The notes beneath the pieces are model-generated. The model saw only the letters and a list, made by a program, of their open reading frames with translations. It was not told where the DNA came from and did not search any database. Of a stretch of 64,000 bases of DNA, positions 52,076-61,994 are shown in pieces. The DNA comes from Pantoea agglomerans NBRC 102470 (GTDB taxonomy: Bacteria > Pseudomonadota > Gammaproteobacteria > Enterobacterales > Enterobacteriaceae), in contig NZ_BCZA01000002.1 of NCBI RefSeq assembly GCF_001598475.1, forward strand, positions 372,001 through 436,000, in the 5' to 3' direction. How positions within the stretch are numbered: position 1 is the first letter of the stretch; each line of letters begins with the position of its first letter. Position numbers and translations under genes: made by a program.

Positions 52076-53382
52076 ACCTGAGCGCAATGCTGGCTGAACA
52101 TATCCTTTATAGTCAGCCGGATGAGTCAGCGCACCAGCACGCGCGTGAAGGTGTGCGGGACTTCCTGGCGGTGAGCTGGCCGGTGTTACAGGGCGAGGTG
52201 CCGGATAGCGGCTTACCGGCACTGCGCACAATCTACCGCGACGGCAGCGTGCGCTCGCAGGCGCTGCTGCTGGGCTATGCCGGACATGCGCTGGACTACG
52301 ATGATTTTCATGCCGATTTTCGCGGTCACCCCAGCGTAGTGATCCTGCCCGCCCTGCTCGCCTGGCAGCAATATCAGCCAAAGCGCCTGAACCGTTTTCT
52401 GGATGCTTACGTCACGGGTGTGGAAATGGCAGGTCGCCTGGGACTGGCTGTCAGCCAGCAACATTACGCGCTGGGCTATCACAACACGGCAACGCTGGGC
52501 ACCCTGGCAGCGGCGGCGGCACTGGCGCGTTTGCTGGCGCTGGAGAGTGATGCAACCGCGACCCTGCTGGGGATCGCTGCCACCCAGGCCAGCGGGCTAC
52601 GCGCGCAGTTTGGTTCGGCGGTGAAACCACTGCACGCTGGTTTTGCCGCAGAACGTGCGGTGTCAGCGGCTCTGCTGACACTGGCCGGAATAGATGGCCG
52701 TCAGGCGGGTGTGATTGAGGCTTTTCTGGCAGCCAGCAGTTCGGGTCAGGCGCAGCCGGAGAAATTGCTGGAAAACTGGGGCCGCCCCTGGCGGATTAGC
52801 GCGCCCGGACTGGAGTTCAAACCTTTCCCAACCTGCGCGGGCACCCACAGCGCAGCGGAAGCGGCACAAATGCTGCGCCAGCAGTGGCTGGCAGCCGGCA
52901 AACCTCTTGATGCGCTGCTGAGCCAGATTGTCGATATCACCGTCGCCTTCCCGCCAGGCGGTGACATCGCCGCTTCCATATCAGTTCCGACGCACGGCAT
53001 TGAAGCGCGTTTCAGCCTGGAATATGTGATTGCTGCGATGCTGATCTACGGCGATCTGCGTTTGCAGGATTTCGCCGAAGGCGATCTTAATCATCAGATT
53101 ATGCCGCTGGCCGCCCGCGTCCGTCGTACTCCTGTTAACAGCGCGCCACCCGATGCGATCAATCCCGCCCTGCGCTTCCATGACGTCACGCTGACGCTGA
53201 GTGATAGCACAAAGCTGCATCAGCGCCGCACGCGCCAGCAGTCACTGGCAGAGAGTGTGGATGTAAACAGGAAACTGCAGCTGGCGCTGAAGGCGTCGTC
53301 GCCCGATCTGCTGGCAGCCAGTGAGCTGCGTTCAACGGCAGATTTGCAGGCGCTGGGCCGCGCAGTGCTGAGCGCCCTGTAA
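52072..53382 (+). CDS. MmgE/PrpD-family protein (YxeQ-like by context)
   Basis: A 436-residue MmgE/PrpD protein: FLAVSWPVLQGEV, LLGYAGHALDYDDFH near 65-80 (conserved HxxDxDD-like region), SVVILPALLAW, FLDAYVTGVEMAGRLG and GYHNTATLGTLAAAAALARLL, then FGSAVKPLHAGFAAERAV and FKPFPTCAGTHSA. Relatives include 2-methylcitrate dehydratase and cis-aconitate decarboxylase. YxeQ of B. subtilis belongs here. Its role in the pathway is not clear; a succinyl-type intermediate fits. Start overlaps the M20 remnant (ATGA). It is convergent with the molybdoenzyme gene. Confidence 0.87.
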   Translation: MNLSAMLAEHILYSQPDESAHQHAREGVRDFLAVSWPVLQGEVPDSGLPALRTIYRDGSVRSQALLLGYAGHALDYDDFHADFRGHPSVVILPALLAWQQYQPKRLNRFLDAYVTGVEMAGRLGLAVSQQHYALGYHNTATLGTLAAAAALARLLALESDATATLLGIAATQASGLRAQFGSAVKPLHAGFAAERAVSAALLTLAGIDGRQAGVIEAFLAASSSGQAQPEKLLENWGRPWRISAPGLEFKPFPTCAGTHSAAEAAQMLRQQWLAAGKPLDALLSQIVDITVAFPPGGDIAASISVPTHGIEARFSLEYVIAAMLIYGDLRLQDFAEGDLNHQIMPLAARVRRTPVNSAPPDAINPALRFHDVTLTLSDSTKLHQRRTRQQSLAESVDVNRKLQLALKASSPDLLAASELRSTADLQALGRAVLSAL

Positions 53383-53387
53383 CCGAC

Positions 53388-55673
53388 TCATAACGGGGGA
53401 ATAAAGGCCTGCACCGGCGTGACTTCCCCGGCAAATTTACGCACCTGTACCACCGTAATCTGCCCGCTACATCCCTGCGCCAGAGATGACGTCCCGATAT
53501 CCAGCGTCAGCACATTGGGATTACCGTGACGACAAAGCGGACGGGCGGCAGTGGCGTCGACCGGATCGTACCAGGCACCGGTTGGCAGCTGTACCACGCC
53601 AGGCATAACCGTGTCGGTGAGACGTGCGCTGGCGAGCACATGGCCCCGATCGTTATAAAGCTCAATGATGTCGCCATCCGCGATAGCCCGGGCTGCCGCA
53701 TCCTCGCTGTTGAGGCTGCAGACTTCACGCCCGCCACGCTTGCCACTCTGACTGAAATCACCAAAATCGAGCTGACTGTGCAGACGCGTCGCGGGCTGAT
53801 TGGCAATCAGCCAGAATGGGTAGTCGGCGCTGGGTTTTTGCTGCGGTTCACGCCATACCGGATGGCCGGGACAGTTGTCATAACCAAAGCTGGCGATAGT
53901 GGCGGAGAAGATCTCAATTTTGCCGCCTGCTGTGGGCAGCGGTGCGGCGTCAGGGTCAGCGCGAAACGCATTGATCATCCGTCCACCATCCTTCACCTGC
54001 GGCAACGCCAGAATGCCCTGCTGCCAGAACTGATTGAAATCCGGTGTCTGCACCTGATGCGCCGCCAGTTTTTCCTGTAGCTGATGGTAAAGATGCTGCA
54101 ACCAGCCTCGCGCATCGCGCCCTTCGCTAAACGCTTCTTCCCGGCCAAGTTGCCTGGCCAGCTCACGGAAAATCATGTAATCGTCCCTGGCTTCGGCGTA
54201 AGGCTGTGCCACTGGTTGCATGGCGATTAAATGGCGATCGGTCGGCGCACCGCCGATATCCTCTCGCTCCAGGGTCATGGTGGCGGGCAGGACGATATCA
54301 GCATGACGCGCACTGGCGGTCCAGACGCTCTCATGCACGATGAACGTATCCAGCTGGCAAAACGCCTGACGCAGCCGGGCCAGATCCTGATGGTGGTGAA
54401 ACGGATTGCCACCCGCCCAGTAAGCCAGCCGGATATGAGGATAAGTAAGCTGACGGCCATTGTAGTCAAACCTGGTGCCAGGATTGAGCAGCATATCGGC
54501 AATACGGGCTACCGGAATAAAGCGGTCGATGCCATTTTTGCCCTGCGGCAGGGACGGAAAGCTGACCAGATTGTTATGTTTGCCATAATGGCCCAGCGCA
54601 CCCAGTGCATAGGTATAGCCGCCGCCGGGCAGCCCGGGCTGTCCGAGTGCCGCCGCCAGCACAAGGCCAAGCCACACCGGTTGTTCGCCATGCTCGGCGC
54701 GTTGTAAGGCATGGGCGACCGTCACCAGTACGCGCTTGCCGTGCAGCTGTCGGGCGAACTGCCTGATCAGGTCGCTGCTGACGCCACAGATCGCGGACGC
54801 CCAGGGCGCGTCACGCACCACGCCATCCTCTTCACCCCGGATGTAGGCCACCATCTGAGGCCAGCCGACACAGTAGCGCGCCAGAAATGCCTCATCGGTT
54901 AACCCTTCGGTGATTAATACCGCCAGCAGGCCGAGTATAAACGCCGCATCCGTTCCGGGTCGCAGCGCCAGCCACTCACCCTGTGCTTCCTCTGGCAAAT
55001 CGCTTTTCAGTGGGCTTACCGAGATAAAACGGGTGCCGCGCTGTGCTGCACGCTGCATAAAACCGCGCTCGGTATGCTCACTCAGGCCGCCGCTGGCCAC
55101 CTGGGCATTTTTCAGCGCCAGCCCGCCAAACGCCAGCACCACCTCGCTGTGACCGGCAATCTCTTCCCAGCTCACGCCACGCCGGGCGACTTCATTCATG
55201 TCGCCCACAATATGCGGCAGCAAAACCGATGCCGCGCCGGAGCTGTAGCTGTTAACTGAGCGAACATAGCCGCCCAGCGTGGTGTTCAGGAAACGGTGCA
55301 CCTGACTTTGGGCGTGATGGAAACGGCCTGCGCTTGACCATCCGTAAGATCCGCCAAAAATCCCCGCCGGGCCGTAAGCCTCACCGACCCGCTTAAGCTC
55401 CAGTGCAACCCGATGACTGGCTTCCTCCCAGCTAACCGCGACATATTCATCTGCCCCACGACGCCGATCCGGGCCAGGCCCGTTTTCCAGCCAGCCACGC
55501 CGTATCATCGGCCGTGCGACGCGTGCCGGGTGATTAAGTGCATGACGCAAGTTTTGCAACAGCGGACTGGGGTCGGGATCGCCCCCGAACGGCTCAATAA
55601 GCAGTTGATCGCCGCTGCGCTCAGCGTGAAAAGCGCCCCAGTGGGCGCTGTGCATTACCGGTTTTTGCGTCAT
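53388..55673 (-). CDS. Molybdopterin-dependent S/N-oxide reductase (BisC-like)
   Basis: A 761-residue molybdoenzyme of the DMSO-reductase family closest to BisC (biotin/methionine sulfoxide reductase). It lacks an Fe-S cysteine motif and a Tat signal, so it is cytoplasmic as BisC is. Signs: AHWGAFHAE start, AYGPAGIFGGSYGWSSAG near 100, the Ser ligand region NSYSSGAASVLLPHIVGD near 145, SVWTASARHADIVLPATMTLERED and RLHSQLDFG. It would reduce a sulfoxide, useful if the thioether substrates of this sulfur cluster get oxidised. Confidence 0.85.
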   Translation of the reverse strand: MTQKPVMHSAHWGAFHAERSGDQLLIEPFGGDPDPSPLLQNLRHALNHPARVARPMIRRGWLENGPGPDRRRGADEYVAVSWEEASHRVALELKRVGEAYGPAGIFGGSYGWSSAGRFHHAQSQVHRFLNTTLGGYVRSVNSYSSGAASVLLPHIVGDMNEVARRGVSWEEIAGHSEVVLAFGGLALKNAQVASGGLSEHTERGFMQRAAQRGTRFISVSPLKSDLPEEAQGEWLALRPGTDAAFILGLLAVLITEGLTDEAFLARYCVGWPQMVAYIRGEEDGVVRDAPWASAICGVSSDLIRQFARQLHGKRVLVTVAHALQRAEHGEQPVWLGLVLAAALGQPGLPGGGYTYALGALGHYGKHNNLVSFPSLPQGKNGIDRFIPVARIADMLLNPGTRFDYNGRQLTYPHIRLAYWAGGNPFHHHQDLARLRQAFCQLDTFIVHESVWTASARHADIVLPATMTLEREDIGGAPTDRHLIAMQPVAQPYAEARDDYMIFRELARQLGREEAFSEGRDARGWLQHLYHQLQEKLAAHQVQTPDFNQFWQQGILALPQVKDGGRMINAFRADPDAAPLPTAGGKIEIFSATIASFGYDNCPGHPVWREPQQKPSADYPFWLIANQPATRLHSQLDFGDFSQSGKRGGREVCSLNSEDAAARAIADGDIIELYNDRGHVLASARLTDTVMPGVVQLPTGAWYDPVDATAARPLCRHGNPNVLTLDIGTSSLAQGCSGQITVVQVRKFAGEVTPVQAFIPPL

Positions 55674-55691
55674 CCTGCTTCCTGGTTATCA

Positions 55692-55719
55692 CAAAAGAAA
55701 CGGTGCTCAGAGCACCGTT
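55692..55719 (-). terminator. Terminator overlapping the end of the amino-acid ABC ATPase gene
   Basis: On the minus strand AACGGTGCTCTGAGCACCGTT, which includes the ATPase stop, forms a tight hairpin followed by TCTTTT. Confidence 0.75.
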
Positions 55720-56468
55720 GCGATAAAGTTTCTGACGCGTCCGTTGTCCGGATCGTTGAGTACCTGCTGCGTCGGGCCAGCCGCTACAATTTTGCCGCTC
55801 TCCATAAAGACGATGTTATCGGCGACCTCGCGGGCAAATCCGATTTCATGGGTGACAACCACCATGGTGATACCGGAATGCGCCAGCTGTTTAATGACCT
55901 GCAGCACTTCACCCACCAGTTCCGGGTCAAGCGCCGAGGTCGGTTCATCAAACAGCATAACGCCAGGATCCATCGCCAGTGCGCGGGCAATCGCAACGCG
56001 CTGCTGCTGACCACCGGAAAGGTTTTGCGGCCACTCATCTTCGCGACCAGACAGCCCCACCTGTTTCAGCAGCGCCAGTGCTTTGCTGGTCGCCTGATGG
56101 CGGCTCTGCTTTTTCACCCGCATCGGCGCATCCGTGATGTTCTGCAACACGGTACGGTGCGGGAACAGGTTGAATTGCTGAAACACCATGCCGATTTCCG
56201 CCCGCTGGCGTGCAATGGCACTGCTGTTGAGTTCGTGCAGCGCCTGGCCTTTTTGTCGGTATCCCACCATCTGGCCGCCGATACGGATGGTGCCACCATC
56301 CAGCTTCTCAAGGTGATTAATGCAGCGCAGCAGCGTGGATTTACCGGAGCCGGATGGCCCCAGAATCACCGTGACCGACCCGGCAGGTATATCCAGGTTA
56401 ACGTCGTCGAGGATGGTTACGCCAGAGAAGCGCTTGGTGACCCTGCGCAGTGCAATTGCTTCAGCCAT
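55707..56468 (-). CDS. Polar amino-acid ABC transporter ATPase (GlnQ/YxeO-like)
   Basis: A 253-residue ATPase: GPSGSGKSTLLR (35-46), Q-loop MVFQQFNLFPH, signature NLSGGQQQRVAIARAL and Walker B VMLFDEPTSALDPE. Typical length and motifs of the GlnQ/HisP/TcyN group. It energises the permease encoded just upstream (overlap of eight bases). With the monooxygenase, GNAT and MmgE/PrpD genes it completes the yxe-type set, where YxeMNO import S-(2-succino)cysteine or a similar amino acid. Confidence 0.9.
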   Translation of the reverse strand: MAEAIALRRVTKRFSGVTILDDVNLDIPAGSVTVILGPSGSGKSTLLRCINHLEKLDGGTIRIGGQMVGYRQKGQALHELNSSAIARQRAEIGMVFQQFNLFPHRTVLQNITDAPMRVKKQSRHQATSKALALLKQVGLSGREDEWPQNLSGGQQQRVAIARALAMDPGVMLFDEPTSALDPELVGEVLQVIKQLAHSGITMVVVTHEIGFAREVADNIVFMESGKIVAAGPTQQVLNDPDNGRVRNFIATVL

Positions 56469-57384
56469 TGCTCACACTCCTTTGAGTTTTCGGCAGCGAA
56501 AAGCGCGGCAACGACGGCCAGAGGCTGCGCTTTTCACGTCGCGTGACACCGCGGCCAAAATAACGCTCCACGTAATACTGGCCCACTGACAGCACTGAGG
56601 TCATCAGCAGATACCACAGGGTGGCGACCAGCAGCAGCGGGATCACTTCATAGGTGCGCTGATAGATAATCTGCGCCGAAAACAGCACATCCTGCAGAGA
56701 AATCACTGACACCACTGCCGTGGTTTTCAACTGGCCAATGATCTCGTTACCCGCTGGCGGCATAATGGCGCGCATCGCCTGCGGTAAAACGGTATGACGG
56801 AAAATCTGAGCCGGGCGATATCCAAGCGCGCGTGCCGCTTCAATCTGCCCATTACCCACGCTCTGGATACCCGCGCGCACAATTTCTGCGGCATAGGCGG
56901 ACTGATGCATGACCAGCGCGATCACTGCCGCACTAAACGGGCTGACCAGCGCGTTGGACTGTGCACTCCAGATCTCACCTAAACCGGGAATCGACAGCGC
57001 TATTCTGGGATAGAGCGCCGCGATGTTGTACCAGAGAAACAGCTGCACCAGCATCGGTACACCACGGAAAAACCAGGTGTATGCCCAGCTCACCGCAACC
57101 AGAACCGGGTTTGATGAGAGACGCATCAGCGCCAGCACCGTGCCGAAGGCAAAGCCTAGCACCACTGAAATGGCGGTGAGCTGCAACGTCATTAACACCC
57201 CCTGCAGAATGGAGGGCGCAGTGAAGTTTTCTGCGATGATCCCCCACTCAAAGCGCGGATTGTTAATCATCGAATGTGCCATCGCCACCACGCACAACAG
57301 CACCACCAGCGCACTCAGCCAGCGTCCGTAGTAGCGTTTACTGACGATTTTCAGATCGTCAGTGTGGTTCTGAATCTCACTCAT
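56461..57384 (-). CDS. Polar amino-acid ABC transporter permease (YxeN-like)
   Basis: A 307-residue HisM/GlnP-type permease, longer than the usual 220 because of a 60-residue N-terminal extension and a basic C-terminal tail. Core features: GVLMTLQLTAISVVLGFAFG, WFFRGVPMLVQLFLWY, and the EAA loop GQIEAARALGYRPAQIFRHTVLPQAMRAIMPPAGNE. A single permease gene implies a homodimer pore. Start overlaps the binding-protein stop (ATGA). Confidence 0.9.
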   Translation of the reverse strand: MSEIQNHTDDLKIVSKRYYGRWLSALVVLLCVVAMAHSMINNPRFEWGIIAENFTAPSILQGVLMTLQLTAISVVLGFAFGTVLALMRLSSNPVLVAVSWAYTWFFRGVPMLVQLFLWYNIAALYPRIALSIPGLGEIWSAQSNALVSPFSAAVIALVMHQSAYAAEIVRAGIQSVGNGQIEAARALGYRPAQIFRHTVLPQAMRAIMPPAGNEIIGQLKTTAVVSVISLQDVLFSAQIIYQRTYEVIPLLLVATLWYLLMTSVLSVGQYYVERYFGRGVTRREKRSLWPSLPRFSLPKTQRSVSNG

Positions 57385-58277
57385 TTAAAAATCTCTTCGT
57401 TGCGTCGGGCTTCGGTCACAGCACCAAATCCGATTCCCCAGTTATCAAGGATTTTCCGGTAGCTGCCATCTTTGATTAATGAGTTCAGCGCGGCCTGCAC
57501 GGCAGGTTCAAGTGGAGAGGCTTTTGGGAAAGCGACAGAGACCGGTGCATCGTTAACGGTGATTTCGCCGCTCATGGTCAGCGGTTTGATTACCTTAACC
57601 TGCCACAGCAGCCCCTCATAGGGACCCAGGAACAGCGGTACGCGACCGCTGACCACCGCCTGCACGCCAGCCGGACGATCCGGGAATATCGCTACCTTGA
57701 TGGGCTGCTTACCTGCGGCCTCACAGGCTTTACTGGCTTCTTCCAGCCGCGTAACCTGGGTGGTACCGGAACCGGCGCCGACCTCTTTGCCGCAGACGTC
57801 ACTGAGTGATTTAAACGGGGCGATACTGGCGTCTTTTCGGGAAATAATTCCCAGCAGGCTGGCGTTGTAGTAGCCGACAAAGTCGATCTGTTTCAGGCGG
57901 GTCGGTGTGGCATTTATGTTCGACAGCGCCACATCGTAACGTCCGGTTTTCAGACCGGGAATGATGTTGTCGAAGCCGCCCGTGTCGCGCCACTCTACCG
58001 CGATACCCAGACGTTCACCCACCGCATTCATGATGTCGATTTCGCGACCGGCCAGCGTCTTATTATCTTCTTTATAAAAGGTAGTTGGCGGCGTATTCGG
58101 GTTTGTTCCTGCCACAATGTAGCCACGCTTGAGGATATCCGCAGGAATCAGCGTTTTCAGCGCCGGATCGGCTTTAACATGTATGCTGCTGTCAGCAGGC
58201 ACTGAGGGTTCTGCCGCAAAGCTGACGGATGCGTTGAGCACGAGTGTGAAAAGGGTCATTCTTTTTATCAATTTCAC
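57381..58277 (-). CDS. Periplasmic amino-acid binding protein (SBP_bac_3, YxeM-like)
   Basis: About 298 residues, starting at a GTG (58277) that follows AGGAG; the longer frame has no signal peptide and the next ATG (58259) lacks a ribosome site. Signal KLIKRMTLFTLVLNASVSFAA, then LKRGYIVAGTNPNTPPTTFY, LAGREIDIMNAVGERLGIAVEW, PGLKTGRYDVALSNINATPTRLKQIDF and GAGSGTTQVTRLEEAS. First gene of the transporter operon. Two cysteines (SDVCGKEV and SKACEAAG) may form a disulfide. Confidence 0.87.
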   Translation of the reverse strand: MKLIKRMTLFTLVLNASVSFAAEPSVPADSSIHVKADPALKTLIPADILKRGYIVAGTNPNTPPTTFYKEDNKTLAGREIDIMNAVGERLGIAVEWRDTGGFDNIIPGLKTGRYDVALSNINATPTRLKQIDFVGYYNASLLGIISRKDASIAPFKSLSDVCGKEVGAGSGTTQVTRLEEASKACEAAGKQPIKVAIFPDRPAGVQAVVSGRVPLFLGPYEGLLWQVKVIKPLTMSGEITVNDAPVSVAFPKASPLEPAVQAALNSLIKDGSYRKILDNWGIGFGAVTEARRNEEIFK

Positions 58278-58878
58278 CGGAACCTTTCTCCTGATATTTA
58301 AAATGTTCCCCCAGAGGGAAAAGCGATCGTGACCTGTTGTCAGCGCTGAAAGAAAGCCAGATAAGCGGCGGGCTCCAGAGCTTTTATCATTCTCGTAACG
58401 TTCTGTTGTCATTCTCAGTGAAGACCGGCGGCGATCACAAATGCTAAAACCGGGAATATTTTGCTGGAATATGGCAATGGCGCGCCTTGCCAGCCTGTTG
58501 AACAGGCGCGGGCATCCTGTGACCGAAGAGATGAGCAGTTTGGTAAGGATTGGCGAGGCGAGAAAACGTCATACTGCGGTTAATTAATTGGCACAGCCAG
58601 GCTCTGATGATTAATAAAAATATAATTTCATTGATAAGTATTTATTGAAAAATCATCTCTTTGCGCCTGACCGATTCTTTTATCCGGGACTTATTTGATC
58701 AAAATCAATAACTATTTATTCAGGTAATGTAAAGACTGCAGCAGGCACGGGAATCATAATTTTAATCAAAATTATCAATACATTACACGAAGTAAATCAA
58801 AGATTAGCAGGCAGATAGTTTCCCTTGAGAATAATGAAAGCCTCATTAATCAGATCATTGAGTAAGCATAAATAATAT
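58278..58878. other. Divergent control region between the amino-acid ABC operon and the chemoreceptor
   Basis: About 600 bases, increasingly AT-rich from 58580. It must hold promoters for both sides. No ORF is convincing and no repeat is seen. Confidence 0.5.
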
Positions 58879-58905
58879 TAAAGCTTCGTCTGGCGCTGAC
58901 GATAA
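58879..58905 (+). promoter_or_regulatory. Sigma-28 (FliA) promoter of the chemoreceptor
   Basis: TAAAGCTT, 11 bases, then GACGATAA. The consensus is TAAAGTTT-N11-GCCGATAA, so only two bases differ and spacing is exact. It lies 68 bases before the receptor start, as for other flagellar class 3 genes. Confidence 0.85.
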
Positions 58906-58972
58906 GAAGATTATCTTTGAATTATTTAACAGCCTCTTCTCTGCTTCTGATATCTCACTAAAGGTGAACCTT

Positions 58973-60895
58973 ATGGGCCTTGCTCAACGCATCTCCGATA
59001 TTAAAATTGGGAAAAAACTGGGCGTCGGTTTTATCGTCGTCATTGCTGCCTCCCTCGCCATTACTTTTATCGCTTTCGATTGTTTTCGCAGTATTAAAGA
59101 CAACTCCGCCCGGCGCACGATTACCGTGGAGATGGTAAACACGTTAAGCAAGGCACGCCTTAACCGCACCCTCTACCAGTACACCAAAGATCCCAAATTT
59201 GCCACGCAGAACGTTCAGGCCCTGAAGGAGTTAGATGCCCTTTATAAACGGCTGGATGGATTCAAATGGGATGAGATGGGCCAGCAGAAAGTCGCGCTGA
59301 TGGGGCAGTTACTTAACGATTATCAGAATCAGCGCCAGACATTCGTGACGGCTGCGCAGGCGACAAGCAGCGCCTTTGATGCCATTAAACCGGGTGCCCT
59401 GATTGCGCTTGCGCATCAGTTTGAATCACTCGATATGGCTCTGACACCCGACGCGGCGCTGCCGGTCATGCACCTGGCCGCAGCGCTGTTTGATGCGGCC
59501 AATGTTGAAAAAGCGTTTCTCGATAAGCCGTCTGAGGCCAGCAGAGAGGCGATTCTTGAAGAATACACCGCTATCAACACCCTGAGCGAGCAACTGGATA
59601 TTTTCGCCCAGCCGAATATTAATGACGTAACGCGAAATGTGCTCAGCACTCTGACGCAGCAACGCCAGGCTTTAACGCGCTATGTCGATGCGACAGAGAA
59701 AGAAAAGAGCGAATCGGCGGGCCTGACCACCACCGCAGAGCGGCTCAATGCGGCGGTCTCCGATACCTTTGCCTATCAGTCCCAGCTATCCTCTGAATTT
59801 ATCAAACAGGCGGAGTGGCGCATTGCTTTTGCCGCGCTGATTTGTGTGGTGCTGAGTCTGCTGATTGCCTGGCGGATCACCCGCAACATTACGCTGCCAT
59901 TGAAAGAGACGCTGAACGCAGCGCAACGTATTGCCAGCGGTGATTTAACAACCTCACTGAAAACCACACGTGGTGATGAGTTAGGTCAGCTGATGCAGGC
60001 GGTAGATGCAATGAACATCAGCCTGCAGAACATCATCACCAACGTGCGTGATGGCGTCAGCAGCGTGGCGCGTGCCTCGGCGGAAATCGCGGCAGGTAAT
60101 ACCGATCTTTCATCCCGCACAGAACAGCAGTCTGCCGCAGTGGTTCAGACCGCGGCCAGCATGGAAGAGCTCTCTTCAACGGTGAAACAGAATGCGGAGA
60201 ACGCTCACCATGCGAGTCAGCTGGCGACAGACGCGTCAGTGAATGCCGGACGTGGTGGCGAGATTATCCGTGACGTTATCGAAACCATGAACAACATCAG
60301 CCAGAGTTCGGGCAAAATCGGCGAGATCATTCACGTCATCAACAGCATCTCTTTCCAGACCAATATTCTGGCCCTTAACGCCGCCGTCGAAGCGGCACGA
60401 GCCGGAGAGCAGGGTCGCGGATTTGCGGTGGTTGCCGGTGAAGTCAGAAATCTGGCCCAGCGCAGTTCACTGGCCGCCAAAGAGATTGAAACGCTGATAC
60501 GCGAGTCACTTGATCGGGTTCATGATGGTTCTGAATTTGTGGAACGCGCCGGTACCACCATGGATGACATCGTCCGCTCTGTCAGTCAGGTTAAAGATAT
60601 TATGGGTGAAATTGCTGCCGCATCTGACGAGCAAAACCGCGGCATTTCTCAGATCGCCACGGCAATGGCCGAGATGGATACCACGACGCAACAGAACGCC
60701 GCGCTGGTTGAAGAGTCCTCCGCCGCAGCCAGCTCACTTGAATCTCAGGCTGATGAACTGGAAAAAACAGTGGCCGTATTCCGTCTCTCTCCCGGACAAA
60801 GCAGCGTCAGCCGGGGCGCACCTGCCCTGTCGCCGCGTTTAGTGCCCGCAGTGCCCGTTAATGCATCCGCAGAGTCCAGCTGGGAAAGCTTTTAA
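58973..60895 (+). CDS. Methyl-accepting chemotaxis protein
   Basis: A 640-residue transmembrane chemoreceptor. TM1 [18 protein letters not shown] (about 18-36), a periplasmic helical sensor of about 240 residues, TM2 [17 protein letters not shown] (near 283-299), HAMP, then the signalling helix hairpin with the invariant [35 protein letters not shown] tip. The C-terminus SSWESF resembles the NWETF tether for CheR/CheB, so it is probably a high-abundance type receptor. I start at ATG 58973 with AAAGGTGA ahead. Ligand unknown. Confidence 0.92.
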   Translation: MGLAQRISDIKIGKKLGVGFIVVIAASLAITFIAFDCFRSIKDNSARRTITVEMVNTLSKARLNRTLYQYTKDPKFATQNVQALKELDALYKRLDGFKWDEMGQQKVALMGQLLNDYQNQRQTFVTAAQATSSAFDAIKPGALIALAHQFESLDMALTPDAALPVMHLAAALFDAANVEKAFLDKPSEASREAILEEYTAINTLSEQLDIFAQPNINDVTRNVLSTLTQQRQALTRYVDATEKEKSESAGLTTTAERLNAAVSDTFAYQSQLSSEFIKQAEWRIAFAALICVVLSLLIAWRITRNITLPLKETLNAAQRIASGDLTTSLKTTRGDELGQLMQAVDAMNISLQNIITNVRDGVSSVARASAEIAAGNTDLSSRTEQQSAAVVQTAASMEELSSTVKQNAENAHHASQLATDASVNAGRGGEIIRDVIETMNNISQSSGKIGEIIHVINSISFQTNILALNAAVEAARAGEQGRGFAVVAGEVRNLAQRSSLAAKEIETLIRESLDRVHDGSEFVERAGTTMDDIVRSVSQVKDIMGEIAAASDEQNRGISQIATAMAEMDTTTQQNAALVEESSAAASSLESQADELEKTVAVFRLSPGQSSVSRGAPALSPRLVPAVPVNASAESSWESF

Positions 60896-61326
60896 CGGTT
60901 AGCGAAGCGTTAATTCTGTCTGACCGTAAATAGAGCCAGCCTTAATTGATTGAGGCTGGCTGAAATAACAGCCCTCTTCAGACAAATAAGTGATCTGATT
61001 AATCATAAGATAATAAGCCGTAGCGGTTAACGCGCGAATGACAGGGTCAGGCGAGCATCCGGAAACTGAGGGAAGGTCATATTTCGGCCACGACAGCTGA
61101 AACAAGCTGGCTCGTGCCTGATGATTCCGGTTTATATCCCGGCTGGCTTTGAAATGAGGGTAGATAAGAATCGCGATCGGTCTGTACAGAAAGCGATAGA
61201 GAGAGAGTTGTCGTCCCTGACAGCTTCTCCGGCCGGTCTACGCTTTCGCGCAACCGATGAGGTCGTCCGCTTCGTCGTTTTCCGGCCGGAGCCGGACTAC
61301 GTCCATTGGCATCAGTTCCGTTACTG
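60896..61326. other. Intergenic region after the chemoreceptor
   Basis: A 9-bp stem AGCCAGCCT with its complement at 60934-60961 probably ends the receptor transcript, though no T tract follows. A 69-codon frame at 61121-61330 has poor codon use and no recognisable motif; I do not call it a gene. Confidence 0.5.
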
Positions 61327-61587
61327 CTAGTTCAGCTCTTCGTTCAGGCTTGCAAGCGTCTGCAGGTACGGCACCTGCTGTTGAGCAATCGCCGGTGACT
61401 CAAAACTACTCAGCCAGCTTCTGGCTTCGGCGATTTTCGTCAGCCGATCCGCGTTGCTTTCAGATTTCGCCATATAACCCAGTTGGGTAAAGAGTGTTGC
61501 GATACTGATTTCTTTTTCACCCAGGGCAAGGCTTAGTGCCGCTTCGCCAATAATGACGTGGCCTTTCTCGTCGTTTTGAAATAACAC
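61327..61587 (-). CDS. Small cytoplasmic protein, possibly YmgB/AriR-like
   Basis: An 86-residue, helix-rich protein: HVIIGEAALSLALGEKEISIATLFTQLGYMAKSESNADRLTKIAEARSWL. The layout (a helix, short linker, ISxxTLxxQL helix, then an acidic helix) recalls the YmgB/AriR group of small connector proteins that act on Rcs signalling, biofilm and acid resistance, but the match is from pattern only. ATG 61587, monocistronic, AGGA site weak. No membrane segment. Confidence 0.6.
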   Translation of the reverse strand: MLFQNDEKGHVIIGEAALSLALGEKEISIATLFTQLGYMAKSESNADRLTKIAEARSWLSSFESPAIAQQQVPYLQTLASLNEELN

Positions 61588-61787
61588 AGAAAATCCTCCA
61601 TTAGATACGAATTGATGACAACCTCACCAGAGACTGTAGTCGTAAAAGAGAGAACTGCCCGAATTTATCACTAAAAATCGCGCAACTTGCTGAACAAATG
61701 TTCTTAATATTTTTTTCCGGATTGTTCTGTTTGTCTCTGCCGCCCTTCCTGTCAGACTTGCTTTTAAATTCACGATGGGATGTCACC

Positions 61788-61922
61788 ATGAAACTTTCCA
61801 TTCTCCTTACGCTGCTGGCTGCAACGGTCTGCTCCGTTTTTGCTGCCCATGGCAAATTTGAAACTCATGCGTCTGACCAGTCACTCTTCACGCAAAGCGG
61901 GGAAACGATCAGCGAAGAATAA
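61788..61922 (+). CDS. Short exported protein, unknown
   Basis: 44 residues: a signal peptide MKLSILLTLLAATVCSVFAA followed by only about 24 mature residues (HGKFETHASDQSLFTQSGETISEE). GGGATG lies upstream of ATG 61788. Too short for the usual ORF cut-off and no family recognised; the clear signal with an -AxA cleavage site is the only support. Confidence 0.5.
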   Translation: MKLSILLTLLAATVCSVFAAHGKFETHASDQSLFTQSGETISEE

Positions 61923-61994
61923 TGGCTGCGCGCGGCATCGTCAGTGACTGGCCAATCGGTTATGATCCGTTGCCACTTACCTGCCGGTTACCCG

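Noticed and set aside
61121..61330. 69-codon plus-strand gene
   Set aside because: No ribosome site, no motif, codon use unlike neighbours.
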